A DNA stretch of 17,620 nucleotides from an uncultured Rhodoplanes sp. (GCA_936924235.1 CAKZHN010000455.1:1-17620); one strand, 5' to 3'; shown: positions 1 to 7,540, counted from the stretch's first letter. Made by a program: numbers and translations. Notes: generated from the letters alone by a model not told the origin.

Positions 1-13
1 CCAACCGGCGCTC

Positions 14-31
14 CGCTCCCTCATGGGAGCG
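14..31. repeat. Short perfect inverted repeat downstream of the amidohydrolase gene
   Basis: Arms CGCTCCC and GGGAGCG flank the 4-nt loop TCAT, a perfect 7-bp stem. It lies about 120 nt beyond the stop of the minus-strand amidohydrolase gene. No T-run follows on the minus strand, so it is not a classical intrinsic terminator, although it could protect a 3' end. The rest of 1-151 shows no gene or clear signal. Confidence 0.4.
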
Positions 32-151
32 AGAAAGAGAAGAAGGCGCCGCCCCAGCGCCGAACTCACACCCGGGGCCGATGAATCACGCCTGCTGTCT
101 GAAAACCGAAATCCGAACCGCGAAAGGGCCGTATCGTCGATGCGCTGCCGG

Positions 152-1369
152 TTAGGGAATCTTCTTCACCGGCTTGGTATCGAGATTGAACAGCCGCGCG
201 GCGTTGCCGCCGAGGATGTTGCGCTTGGCCTTCTCGTTGAGGAACGGCAGGTCGTAGATCACGCCGGGCAGGTCGAAGTCCCAGTGCGGATAATCCGACG
301 ACCAGACGAGCTGCGTTTCCGCGTTGATCATCTTGAAGGTCGCCTCGAGGATCGAGGGATCGTCCGGCACCTCCATCGGCTGGCTCGAGTAGTACATCTC
401 GCGCATGTATTCGCTCGGCTTGCGCTTGAGCTGCGGACAGTCCGACGTGCGCATCTTGTAGGAGTGGTCGAGGCGCTGCATCAGGCTGTAGGCCCAGGTG
501 AGCCCGCTTTCGATCCACATCACCTTCAGCTTCGGGAAGCGCTCGGGCAGTCCGTTCACCACCCAGTTGGTCATGTGGACCATGTTGAACCACATGAAGC
601 CCAGCGCATGCACGCCGATGAAGCGGTTCGTCAGCTGCAGCGACTGGTCGTTCCAGTTGTAGGCCGCGTGGAAGGAGATCGGCTTGCCCATCTCCTCCAT
701 CAGCCGGTAGGTCTTCATGTAGGCGTTGTCGTGCACCGGCTTGTAGCGCGGCGACGTCACCATGAAGCCGACCACGCCCGGCTTGTCGCCGAAGTCCTTG
801 ACCATCTTGTAGGTGGCGTCCGGATCGTTGAACGGCAGGTAGAGCATCGAGATGATGCGCTTTTCCTGCGCCAGGATCCGCTCGCACAGCCAGCGGTTAT
901 AGGCGCGCGACATCGCGACCTCGATCTCGACCTGCGGATGCGTTCCGAGAAAGAGCATCGGCGTCGGGAACAGGCAGGCGTAGTCGACGCCCATCGCGTC
1001 CATCCAGCGCAGCGTCGTCGTGATGTCGCGGTGCTTGCTGGTGTCCTCGACCTTCTCGAGCTTGCGCAGCCAGTGGCGGGTGATGCGGCCGCCGATGTCC
1101 TGGTAGCCGACCGTGCCGCCGAGCATGCTGGAGCGCCCGCCGCGCGCCGAGGATTCGATCGCCTGCCGGCGCAGCACCGGGCTCTCGATGTACTTGAAGA
1201 CCTCGCTGTAGGACTCGCTCTCGTAGTGATGGGAGTCGACGTCGACGATCAGGAAGTCCTGGTAGTTGCGCTTGCGCGCCTGCTCGGTCGCCTTGGCCAG
1301 CGACTCCATGGACGAGAACTGATCGAAGCGGAGATTGCGGACTTCGTTGACGGGGGTCTGGATGTTCAT
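152..1369 (-). CDS. Amidohydrolase family 2 (ACMSD-like TIM-barrel metal hydrolase/decarboxylase)
   Basis: A 405-residue protein of the amidohydrolase-2 superfamily, whose members are metal-dependent hydrolases or non-oxidative decarboxylases of aromatic and related acids. Visible family features: a DSHHYE segment (D45, H47) after the first strand, the metal-ligand candidate H234 in SFHAAYNW, an acidic WIESG segment (E287), the probable catalytic Asp in SSDYPHWD (D359), and the typical C-terminal ILGGNAARLF. There is no signal peptide, so it should be cytoplasmic. The ATG is preceded by GGAG at about 7 nt. It lies 12 nt downstream of the Rieske gene on the same strand, so the two are probably cotranscribed. 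The substrate cannot be read from sequence. ACMSD/gamma-resorcylate decarboxylase-type enzymes are relatives, not a proven assignment. Confidence 0.85.
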   Translation of the reverse strand: MNIQTPVNEVRNLRFDQFSSMESLAKATEQARKRNYQDFLIVDVDSHHYESESYSEVFKYIESPVLRRQAIESSARGGRSSMLGGTVGYQDIGGRITRHWLRKLEKVEDTSKHRDITTTLRWMDAMGVDYACLFPTPMLFLGTHPQVEIEVAMSRAYNRWLCERILAQEKRIISMLYLPFNDPDATYKMVKDFGDKPGVVGFMVTSPRYKPVHDNAYMKTYRLMEEMGKPISFHAAYNWNDQSLQLTNRFIGVHALGFMWFNMVHMTNWVVNGLPERFPKLKVMWIESGLTWAYSLMQRLDHSYKMRTSDCPQLKRKPSEYMREMYYSSQPMEVPDDPSILEATFKMINAETQLVWSSDYPHWDFDLPGVIYDLPFLNEKAKRNILGGNAARLFNLDTKPVKKIP

Positions 1370-1381
1370 GGCGTGCTCCGC

Positions 1382-1747
1382 TCAGGCGATCACATAGACG
1401 GTGTCGTCGCGCTGGACGACGTCGTAACGGCGCAGCTTCAGGCGCGGATCGCCGACGCAGACGCCGGTCTTCAGGTCGTATTCGTAGCCGTGCCACGGAC
1501 AGACGAAGTGCATCGTGCTCTCGTCGAAGGTCTGGCCGTGGTAGGTCTTGTCCTCGGCGATGATGTCGACGACCTTGGGGATCGTGATCCCCTCACAAGC
1601 GGGGCCGCCGGAGTGAACGCATTGGTTGGCGTAGGCGTAGAACGCGCCGCCATGATGGAACACGCCGATCTCGCCTTTGGGCGACTGCACGATGCGGCGA
1701 TCGCCGTCCTTGAAGTCGCCGAGCTTGGCGACAAAGAGCTCCGTCAT
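1382..1747 (-). CDS. Rieske [2Fe-2S] ferredoxin-like protein
   Basis: A 121-residue soluble protein with a Rieske cluster: C43-x-H45 (CVHSGG) and C83-x-x-H86 (CPWHGYEYD), the usual two Cys and two His ligands. The start is the ATG at 1747, giving MTELF and preceded by GGGAGCGG at about 4-5 nt. An alternative ATG lies four codons upstream at 1759, and the frame stays open further upstream without supporting signals. The 37 residues between the two ligand pairs exceed the roughly 15-18 usual in Rieske ferredoxins, implying a larger inter-ligand loop (about residues 52-80). It is the first gene of a pair with the amidohydrolase. No oxygenase alpha subunit or reductase is nearby, so its redox partner is unknown. 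Confidence 0.88.
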   Translation of the reverse strand: MTELFVAKLGDFKDGDRRIVQSPKGEIGVFHHGGAFYAYANQCVHSGGPACEGITIPKVVDIIAEDKTYHGQTFDESTMHFVCPWHGYEYDLKTGVCVGDPRLKLRRYDVVQRDDTVYVIA

Positions 1748-1947
1748 GTCCGCTCCCATGATTGTTGTTCTTGGCATTGCTGTTGGCCAGCCGGTCCGCA
1801 TCATCACACGCTGCGGCGATTTGGTCGAGCAGGCGAACATTCCGCACAGTCGGGAACGCCGCACCGCATGGCTGGTGCGTTGATTTCGCGCCCGGCCGCC
1901 GTCATGCTGCGCCACAAGCCGTCAAGGCAAGGTTTCGGGAGGATCGC
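1748..1947. promoter_or_regulatory. Divergent intergenic region between the Rieske pair and the Bug receptor gene
   Basis: About 200 nt separate the divergent starts of the Rieske gene (minus) and the Bug receptor gene (plus), so promoters for both should lie here. I cannot assign convincing -35/-10 boxes. GGGAGGA at 1937-1943 is a good ribosome-binding site for the plus-strand gene. Confidence 0.4.
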
Positions 1948-2931
1948 ATGCGGTTGAAATGGGTTGGCGCCACTGTCGTGGCCTTGATGGCGTTCCTTGC
2001 GGTGTTCCTGGGATTGGAACGCCCCGCGCTCGCGCAGCAGGATTATCCGAACCGCACCGTGAAGGTCGTCATCGCGTTCTCGCCCGCGGGCGCGATCGAC
2101 ATCCTCGGGCGCCTGATCGCCGACCGGCTGAGCACGATGTGGGGCCAGCAGGTGATCGTCGAAAACCGGCCCGGCGCCGGCGGCAACATCGGCGCTGCGG
2201 CCGCCGCGCAGGCCGCGCCCGACGGCTACACGCTGCATTTCGGCGCGCAGACGCTCAGCACCAACCCGGTGCTGGCGCCGAGCACGGCGTTCAATCCGGA
2301 GACGAGCTTCGAGCCGATCATGCTGGTCGGCACCGCGCTCGAGATCTTCATGGTGCCGAACGTTTCGCCGTACAAATCGGTCCAGGAGGTGATCGCCGCC
2401 GCGAAGGCCAATCCCGGCAAGCTCAACTACGCCTCGGTCGGCATCGGCTCGAGCGCGCATCTGGCGACCGTGCTGTTCATGGACGTCACCGGCACGAAGA
2501 TGCAGCACGTGCCCTACAGCCAGATGTCGCAGTCCTATTCGGACATTTTCTCCGGCCGCACCGAGGTCTGGTTCACCACCGCGGGCGGCTCGCTGCCGCA
2601 CATCCAGTCCGGCAAGGTCCGCGCGCTCGCGGTCAACGGCCCGTCGCGCAGCAAGCTTCTGCCGGACGTTCCGACCATGCTCGAATCGGGCGTGAACATG
2701 AAGAACGAGTCGAGCTGGTACGGCTTCTTCGCGCCGAAGGGCACGCCAAGGCCGATCATCGACAAGATCAACCGCGACCTGCAGACCATCATCGACAAGC
2801 CCGACATGCGCGAGAAGGAGCTCGCGCTCGGTTACCGCTTCATCGGCGGCCCGCCGGAGAAGCTCCGCGATTATCTCAAGAGCGAGACCGAGAAGTGGGA
2901 GGCGCTGGAGAAGAAGGGCGCGTTCAAGTAG
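1948..2931 (+). CDS. Bug-family (TctC-like) periplasmic solute receptor
   Basis: A 327-residue secreted binding protein of the Bug/TctC family, which captures carboxylates and other small solutes in the periplasm, in some cases for TctAB-type tripartite transporters. The start is the ATG at 1948, 4 nt after GGGAGGA. Residues 1-30 form a signal peptide with a long hydrophobic core ending near ALAQQ. The mature part has family hallmarks: PNRTVKVVIAFSPAGAIDIL near the N terminus, then VIVENRPGAGGNIGA and APDGYTL, and a late APKGTPRPIIDKIN segment. No tctA or tctB membrane gene is present, as is common for this expanded family. It is divergent from the Rieske/amidohydrolase pair, so it may bind a related substrate (inference). 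It ends 20 nt from the convergent SBP array. Confidence 0.9.
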   Translation: MRLKWVGATVVALMAFLAVFLGLERPALAQQDYPNRTVKVVIAFSPAGAIDILGRLIADRLSTMWGQQVIVENRPGAGGNIGAAAAAQAAPDGYTLHFGAQTLSTNPVLAPSTAFNPETSFEPIMLVGTALEIFMVPNVSPYKSVQEVIAAAKANPGKLNYASVGIGSSAHLATVLFMDVTGTKMQHVPYSQMSQSYSDIFSGRTEVWFTTAGGSLPHIQSGKVRALAVNGPSRSKLLPDVPTMLESGVNMKNESSWYGFFAPKGTPRPIIDKINRDLQTIIDKPDMREKELALGYRFIGGPPEKLRDYLKSETEKWEALEKKGAFK

Positions 2932-2951
2932 CCGCCCTTATTCCGGAGTGG

Positions 2952-3707
2952 TTAGAGCGCGAGCCCGGTCTTCTTGTAGACCGCCATCGCATCGGGCGAG
3001 GTCAGATACTTGATCAGCGCCCGCGCCGCGTCCGGCTCCTTGGCGACCGCGGTGATGCCCGCCGAGTTGATGGTGATCTGCTGCAGTTCGTCCGGCAGCA
3101 TGCCGATCACCTCGACCTCGGGATTGGTCATCAGCTCCGACACCTGCTGGAACGCGATCTCGACGTCGCCGTTCACGATCAATGTGCTGACGCGGCCGTT
3201 CGGTCCGCCGGCCGCGAGCTTGGTCTTGGCCGCGACCTCCTTGGCGACGCCGAGCTTCTCGAAGGTGCGCAGCAGATGCAGCGCCGTGATGCCGCCGCCG
3301 GCCGGCGCGGTGTGTCCGACGGATTTCGCCGCCAGCAGCGTGCGCCTCAGCGCCTCCGCCGTCGAGACGTCCGGGTGCGGCGCGCCCTTCTTCACCGCGA
3401 TGCCGATGCCGGTGCGCGAGATGTCGACGCGGGGGCCGGTCACCTTGCCCTCGGCAATGAGCTTGTCGAGCTCGGGGCTCGCCACCAGAATCATGTCGGC
3501 GAACTCGCCGCCGCGAAGCCTGCGAGCGAGGCCGCCCGACGGATCGTAGCTGTAGCTGACCTTGTGGCCGCTGGCTTTTTCGAACTGCGGGATCAGCACG
3601 ACCACGGCCGCGTCCATCGCGGTGGTGATCAGGGCCTTGATCTCGGCGGCCTGAACGTTGCTCGCCATCGCAAGCAGTGCCGCCGAGGCGACCAGAATTT
3701 TACGCAT
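2952..3707 (-). CDS. ModA-like periplasmic substrate-binding protein (array member 1, last in the unit)
   Basis: A 251-residue type-2 periplasmic binding protein resembling molybdate-binding ModA (SBP_bac_11 type). A signal peptide (residues 1-20, ending NVQAAE) precedes the segment AEIKALITTAMDAA, shared in the array. Also shared are SGHKV, GEFADM, RTGIGIAVKKGAP, a GGG segment, AAGGPNGR and EVIGMLPDELQ. The ATG is preceded by GGGAGGA about 7 nt upstream. It follows member 2 with a 12-nt gap and is the promoter-distal gene. Similarity to member 2 is highest in RVDxxRTGIGIAVKKGAP, suggesting these two are the most recent duplicates. No permease or ATPase is adjacent. The ligand is unknown; 'molybdate' would be a generic homology label. 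Confidence 0.85.
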   Translation of the reverse strand: MRKILVASAALLAMASNVQAAEIKALITTAMDAAVVVLIPQFEKASGHKVSYSYDPSGGLARRLRGGEFADMILVASPELDKLIAEGKVTGPRVDISRTGIGIAVKKGAPHPDVSTAEALRRTLLAAKSVGHTAPAGGGITALHLLRTFEKLGVAKEVAAKTKLAAGGPNGRVSTLIVNGDVEIAFQQVSELMTNPEVEVIGMLPDELQQITINSAGITAVAKEPDAARALIKYLTSPDAMAVYKKTGLAL

Positions 3708-3719
3708 GCACGTCCTCCC

Positions 3720-4484
3720 TCAATTCGGCTCGAGGCCCTTGGCCTTGTAGATGGCTTTCGCCTGCGGCGTCGTGAGCGCCTGGATCATCGCTTTGGCGGC
3801 GTCCGGTTGCTTGGCGCTGGCGGTGATGCCCGCGGAATATTGCGTGGTCTGCTGCAGCGACGGCGGCAGCATGCCGATCACCTCGACGTCGGGATTGTCA
3901 TAGAGCTCGGAGGCCTGCTGCAGGCCGATCTCGGCCTGGCCGCTCGACACCAGCACGCTGACGCGGCTGTTCGGCCCGCCCATCGACAGCTTCACCTTCG
4001 GCGTCACCTCGTCGGCGATGCCGAGCTGACGGAACACCCATTGCACGTGGCCGCCGGTGATGCTGCCGCCCGCCGTCGACGCGTGGCCGATGCTTTTTGC
4101 CGCGAGCAGCGCGCGCTTGAGCGCCTCGGGCGTCGACACGTCCGGCTTCGGTGCGCCCTTCTTGACCGCGATGCCGATGCCGGTGCGCACGAGATCGACA
4201 CGGCCGCCGGTGATCTTGCCCTGCTTGATCAGCTCGTCGAGCGCCGGCGCGTCGGTGAGGAAGATGTCGACCGGCTCGCCGTGCAGGAAGCGCGGCACCA
4301 GCGCGCCGGACGGCGCGTAGCTCGCATGGATGGTGTGGCCGTTGGCGCGCTCGAAGCCCGGCAGGATCTCGTCGGTCGCGGATTTGATCGCGGTCGAGAC
4401 GAAGGCGTTGATGTCGGCGGCCTGGGCGGGACTGATCATCGGAGCCATCGCCACTGCGGCCGTTATCAGAAGCTTGCGCATCAT
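3720..4484 (-). CDS. ModA-like periplasmic substrate-binding protein (array member 2)
   Basis: A 254-residue paralogue of its neighbours. Two consecutive ATG codons (4484 and 4481) follow a GGGGGCA ribosome-binding site, and either could start. The signal peptide runs to about ISPAQAAD, then the mature chain begins DINAFVSTAIKSAT. Array-wide segments are present: GHTIHASYAPSGALV, GEPVDIFL, RTGIGIAVKKGAPKPDVST, GGSITGGH, SMGGPNSR and EVIGMLPPSLQ. The C terminus ends YKAKGLEPN, nearly the same ending as member 3. Gaps of 9 nt (upstream) and 12 nt (downstream) support one transcript. The ligand is unknown. The secreted SBP call is firm; any specific anion is not. Confidence 0.85.
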   Translation of the reverse strand: MMRKLLITAAVAMAPMISPAQAADINAFVSTAIKSATDEILPGFERANGHTIHASYAPSGALVPRFLHGEPVDIFLTDAPALDELIKQGKITGGRVDLVRTGIGIAVKKGAPKPDVSTPEALKRALLAAKSIGHASTAGGSITGGHVQWVFRQLGIADEVTPKVKLSMGGPNSRVSVLVSSGQAEIGLQQASELYDNPDVEVIGMLPPSLQQTTQYSAGITASAKQPDAAKAMIQALTTPQAKAIYKAKGLEPN

Positions 4485-4493
4485 TGCCCCCGT

Positions 4494-5261
4494 TCAGCCC
4501 GGTTCGAGCCCTTTGGACTTGTAGATCGACGCGGCCTCAGGCGCGGTCAGCGCCTTGATCAGCGCCTTCGCGGCCGCGGCTTCCCTGGCGTTCACCGGAA
4601 TAGCGGCGCTGTAGGTCGTGACGTTCTGGAACGCGCCGGGCAGGGGACCGACAATCTCGATGCCCGGCACCGCCATCAATTCGGGGATCGGCTGCATGGC
4701 GAAGTCGGCTTCGCCCTTGATCACGAATGTCGCCGCATAGCCGTTCGGCCCGCCGGCCGCGAGCCTGAGCTTCGGCTTCAGCGTCTCGGCGAGCCCCATC
4801 TTCTCGAACAGCTTTCCGAAGTAGATGCCGCTGCTGCCGCCGCCGGCCGGATCGGTGACGGCCACGGCTTTCGCCGAGAGGAGCGCCGCCCTGAAGCTCG
4901 CCTCCGACGAAATGTCCGGCTTCGGCGCGCCCTTGGCGACACCCGCGCCGATCATGCCGCGCGCCACGTCGGCCTTGCTGTCGGCTGCGAGCTTGCCCTG
5001 GCCGATCAGCGCCGACGTGTTCTCGCCGCCGAGGATCACCATGTCGGCGGCTTCGCCATCGGCGATGCGCTTGGTCAAGAGGCCGGTCGGGCCGAAGCTC
5101 GCCTTGACCTTGTGGCCGCTGGTCTTCTCGAACTGGGCGGCGATCGCCTCGAACGGCGCCTTCATGGCGGTGGAGATCAACGCCTTGATCTCGGCGGCTT
5201 GCGCGCCGTCCGCGGCAATCAACCCAAACGTCGTGGCAACGATAATCGCGAGCCGGCGCAT
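4494..5261 (-). CDS. ModA-like periplasmic substrate-binding protein (array member 3)
   Basis: A 255-residue paralogue with a signal peptide (MRRLAIIVATTFGLIAADGAQA, 22 residues in two stretches: a charged start then a hydrophobic core) followed by AEIKALISTAMKAP. Common array segments: SGHKVKASFGPTGLL, GEAADMVILG, GAPKPDISS, PAGGGSSGIYFGKLFEKMG, LAAGGPNGYA, and a C-terminal IYKSKGLEPG. A strong ribosome-binding site, GGGGGAGGA, precedes the ATG at 5261. It lies 18 nt after member 4 and 9 nt before member 2. Residues in the ligand-pocket region (ARGMIGAGVAKGAP instead of RTGIGIAVKKGAP) differ from members 1 and 2, so it may bind a different ligand (inference). Confidence 0.85.
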   Translation of the reverse strand: MRRLAIIVATTFGLIAADGAQAAEIKALISTAMKAPFEAIAAQFEKTSGHKVKASFGPTGLLTKRIADGEAADMVILGGENTSALIGQGKLAADSKADVARGMIGAGVAKGAPKPDISSEASFRAALLSAKAVAVTDPAGGGSSGIYFGKLFEKMGLAETLKPKLRLAAGGPNGYAATFVIKGEADFAMQPIPELMAVPGIEIVGPLPGAFQNVTTYSAAIPVNAREAAAAKALIKALTAPEAASIYKSKGLEPG

Positions 5262-5279
5262 CGCGTCCTCCCCCTGAAA

Positions 5280-5984
5280 TCAACTCACATCCATGCCCTT
5301 CGCCTTGAACAGCGCCTTGGCGGTGGGCGTGGTGAGAAACGTGATCAGCGCCGTTGCGGCTCCGGGCTCCTTCGCCGCGCTCGACAGCCCCGCCGAGAAC
5401 ACCGTCATCGACTGGATGTCCGGCGGCAACGGCCCGACGATGTCGATGCCCGACACCGCCATCAGCTCGGGCAGTTGCTGGATGCCGATCTCGACCTCCT
5501 TGCGAAGCAGGTAGAAGCCGATCAGCCCGGCCGGACCGCCGGGACCATAAGTGGCTTTCGCCTTCATCTGCTCGGTGATCCCGAGCCGCTCGAAGATCGC
5601 CGCCAGGTTCTTGCCGCTCTGTCCGCCGCCGACCGGATTGCTCATGCCGATCGATTTGGCGGCGAGCAGCGCCTCCTTGAATTTCTCCCCCGACGAAATG
5701 TCGGGACGCTTGGCACCCATCTGCACGGCGAGCGCCATGGCCGAGCTTGCGAGATCGGCGCGCGTGCCCGCGACGATGCGGCCCTGCTTGATGAGCTCAT
5801 CGAGGCCGTGGTCCGACGTGATGGTGACGTCGTTCTGTTCACCCTCCGACACTTGCCGGGTGATGCGCTGCGACGGCCCGAACGAGAAGGATGTCTTATG
5901 ACCGGTCTCGCGCTCGAAGATCGGAGCAAGCTCGTCGATCGACGTCTTCATCGCGGTGGTGCTGACAACCCTGATCTCTGCCAC
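5280..5984 (-). CDS. Leaderless ModA-like substrate-binding protein (array member 4, first gene of the unit)
   Basis: A 234-residue paralogue that begins directly at the mature fold: MAEIRVVSTTAMKTS aligns with AEIKALISTAMKAP of member 3. The start is GTG at 5984, with GAGGAA about 6 nt upstream. An in-frame TGA lies four codons above the GTG, so no longer form with a signal peptide is possible in this frame, and neighbouring frames show no hydrophobic leader. Shared segments: TGHKTSFSFGPSQ, GEQNDVTI, ISSGEKFKEALLAAKSIGMS, GGGQSGK, YGPGGPAG, DIVGPLPPDIQ. It is the promoter-proximal gene of the array, 18 nt before member 3. A cytoplasmic location is inferred. It could be a sensor or sequestering protein, or a member that lost export. 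Confidence 0.82.
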   Translation of the reverse strand: MAEIRVVSTTAMKTSIDELAPIFERETGHKTSFSFGPSQRITRQVSEGEQNDVTITSDHGLDELIKQGRIVAGTRADLASSAMALAVQMGAKRPDISSGEKFKEALLAAKSIGMSNPVGGGQSGKNLAAIFERLGITEQMKAKATYGPGGPAGLIGFYLLRKEVEIGIQQLPELMAVSGIDIVGPLPPDIQSMTVFSAGLSSAAKEPGAATALITFLTTPTAKALFKAKGMDVS

Positions 5985-6265
5985 GGCATTTCCTCAACGG
6001 TGACCGCTGCTTGCGGCATTTTGCCCATATTCATCCCATGGCGGCTGTGGGCCACGCAATGACCCGATTGGGCGGACGATACGCTTGCATGGCGGCTATC
6101 GAATTCATAACTTTCGGCTGGGTGGCGACTATCATTTGAAATGCTACAGTTGACCGGTGCCGTGATTGCCGGCTCGCGCTTATCAGCCCCTGGGAACCAT
6201 CCCGCCTGACTGCGATTGATAGGTCGGCAAGCCCCCATGAAATCCCACCTTGGCGGAGTTGAGTG
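5985..6265. promoter_or_regulatory. Divergent control region between the SBP array and egtB
   Basis: About 280 nt, less GC-rich than its flanks, between the starts of the SBP array (minus) and egtB (plus). TGGCGGCTATC at 6090-6100 and TGGCGACTATC at 6123-6133 form an 11-bp direct repeat with one mismatch, offset 33 bp (about three helical turns). A partial third copy (TGGCGGCTGTG) starts at 6039. This spacing fits a regulator binding one DNA face, but no known operator is recognised. A TTGACC at 6150-6155 could be a -35 element for egtB, without a clear -10. Confidence 0.4.
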
Positions 6266-7507
6266 ATGCCACAGGCAGCCGTTTCGGGCTTGCAGCGCGC
6301 TTCCGTTCCGCCGTCGCGAAATCCGCGCGAGCTCTGGGCCGACACCTTCCGCGCCGTGCGCGCCGAGACCGAGCGCCGCGCGGGGCCGCTGTCCGCCGAA
6401 GATCAGACCATCCAGTCGATGCCGGACGCGAGCCCGGCCAAATGGCACCGCGCCCACACCACATGGTTCTTCGAGCAGTTTCTGCTGAAGCCCTACGCGC
6501 CGGGCTATGTCGAGTTCGATCCGCGCTTCGCCTTCCTGTTCAACTCTTATTATGTCGCGGCGGGGCCGCGTCATGCGCGGCCCGAGCGCGGGCTGATCAC
6601 GCGGCCGACCACGGCCGAAGTCGCGGCCTATCGCGCCCACGTCAACGCCGCGGTGGACCGGCTCATCCGCGGTGCGAGCAGCGCCGAGCTTGGCGCGATC
6701 GTGCCGATCGTCGAGATCGGCACCCATCACGAGCAGCAGCATCAGGAGTTGCTGTGGACCGACATCCTGCACGCGTTCGCGCAGAACCCCACCAATCCGG
6801 TCTATGACGCGTCGTGGCGGATGCCGCCGTTTCAGACCGGCAACGCCAGCGCCTATGCGGATTTGCCGGCCGGCATCCATTCGGTCGGCTTCGAAGGCAA
6901 AGGCTTCTGCTTCGACAACGAACAGCCGCCCCATGACGAGCTGTTGCGCGAGGCGCGCATCGCGCGCCATCTCGTCACCAACGGCGAATGGCTCGAGTTC
7001 ATCGCCGATGGCGGCTATTCGACGCCCGGCCTGTGGTTGTCGGACGGCTGGGCCAAGGCCGAGGCGGAGGGCTGGGAGGCCCCGGGCTACTGGCGCAACA
7101 TCGACGGCCACTGGTTTTCGCTGACGCTCGGGGGCCTGCGGCCGGTCGATCCGGCCGCCCCAGTGCTGCATGTCAGCTATTACGAAGCCGATGCCTTCGC
7201 CCGCTGGGCTGGAAAACACCTGCCAAGCGAGGCCGAATGGGAGGTTGCGGCCCGGAAAGGGCTCCTCGCCGATGGCTTTGGGGTGGCTTGGCAATGGACC
7301 AGGAGTGCTTATTTGGCGTATCCGGGCTACCGCGCCGCTGAGGGCGCGCTCGGCGAGTACAACGGCAAGTTCATGGTCAATCAGATGGTCCTTCGCGGAT
7401 CATCGCTGGCAACACCGAAGGGCCACGAACGGGTCAGCTACCGCAACTTCTTCCATCCCCCGGCCCGCTGGCAGTTCAGCGGGCTGCGGCTGGTCGACTA
7501 CCGCTGA
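6266..7507 (+). CDS. egtB: Ergothioneine biosynthesis sulfoxide synthase EgtB
   Basis: A 413-residue non-heme iron enzyme that inserts a sulfur donor into hercynine (trimethylhistidine) using O2, forming the sulfoxide precursor of ergothioneine. An N-terminal DinB-like four-helix domain carries HRAHTTWFFEQFLLKP (H61/H64) and THHEQQHQELL (H155, H159), giving the probable Fe triad H64/H155/H159. A C-terminal FGE-sulfatase-like domain (about residues 200-413) includes SEAEWEVAAR, WQWTRSAY, VLRGSS and the terminal WQFSGLRLVDYR. The tyrosine pair Y95-Y96 follows H64 by 31-32 residues. The start is the ATG at 6266, about 8 nt after GGAG; a GTG codon directly before it is also in frame. It lies 33 nt upstream of egtD. 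Cytoplasmic. The egtA, egtC and egtE genes of the mycobacterial pathway are not in the window. Confidence 0.95.
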   Translation: MPQAAVSGLQRASVPPSRNPRELWADTFRAVRAETERRAGPLSAEDQTIQSMPDASPAKWHRAHTTWFFEQFLLKPYAPGYVEFDPRFAFLFNSYYVAAGPRHARPERGLITRPTTAEVAAYRAHVNAAVDRLIRGASSAELGAIVPIVEIGTHHEQQHQELLWTDILHAFAQNPTNPVYDASWRMPPFQTGNASAYADLPAGIHSVGFEGKGFCFDNEQPPHDELLREARIARHLVTNGEWLEFIADGGYSTPGLWLSDGWAKAEAEGWEAPGYWRNIDGHWFSLTLGGLRPVDPAAPVLHVSYYEADAFARWAGKHLPSEAEWEVAARKGLLADGFGVAWQWTRSAYLAYPGYRAAEGALGEYNGKFMVNQMVLRGSSLATPKGHERVSYRNFFHPPARWQFSGLRLVDYR

Positions 7508-7540
7508 GACGGGCAAGAAAACCAAGCAACAGGTTCAAGT

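Noticed and set aside
1853..1881. GGAAC upstream of the Bug gene as an EcfG promoter
   Set aside because: The nearest CGTT is 20 nt away, outside the 16-17 nt spacing.
23..1957. A 644-codon plus-strand open frame antisense to the amidohydrolase and Rieske genes
   Set aside because: Composition is typical of antisense shadows (Arg, His, Val, Asp rich), while the minus strand encodes recognisable enzymes.
2952..5984. Calling the SBP array a molybdate (mod) transport operon
   Set aside because: There is no modB or modC, and one member is not exported. Similarity to ModA does not prove the ligand.
1959..6062. A 1367-codon open frame on the plus strand antisense to all four SBP genes
   Set aside because: It is Arg/Gly/His-rich low-quality protein, out of frame with the real Bug gene and mirror to four well-supported genes. 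GC-rich codon bias removes stops from this antisense frame; no domain is visible.
6193..6218. GGAAC upstream of egtB as an EcfG promoter
   Set aside because: At 16-17 nt spacing only GATT/ATTG is found, a poor match to CGTT.
5948..7294. A 448-codon minus-strand open frame opposite egtB
   Set aside because: Antisense to the clearly recognisable EgtB. No domain, and it also crosses the divergent promoter region.
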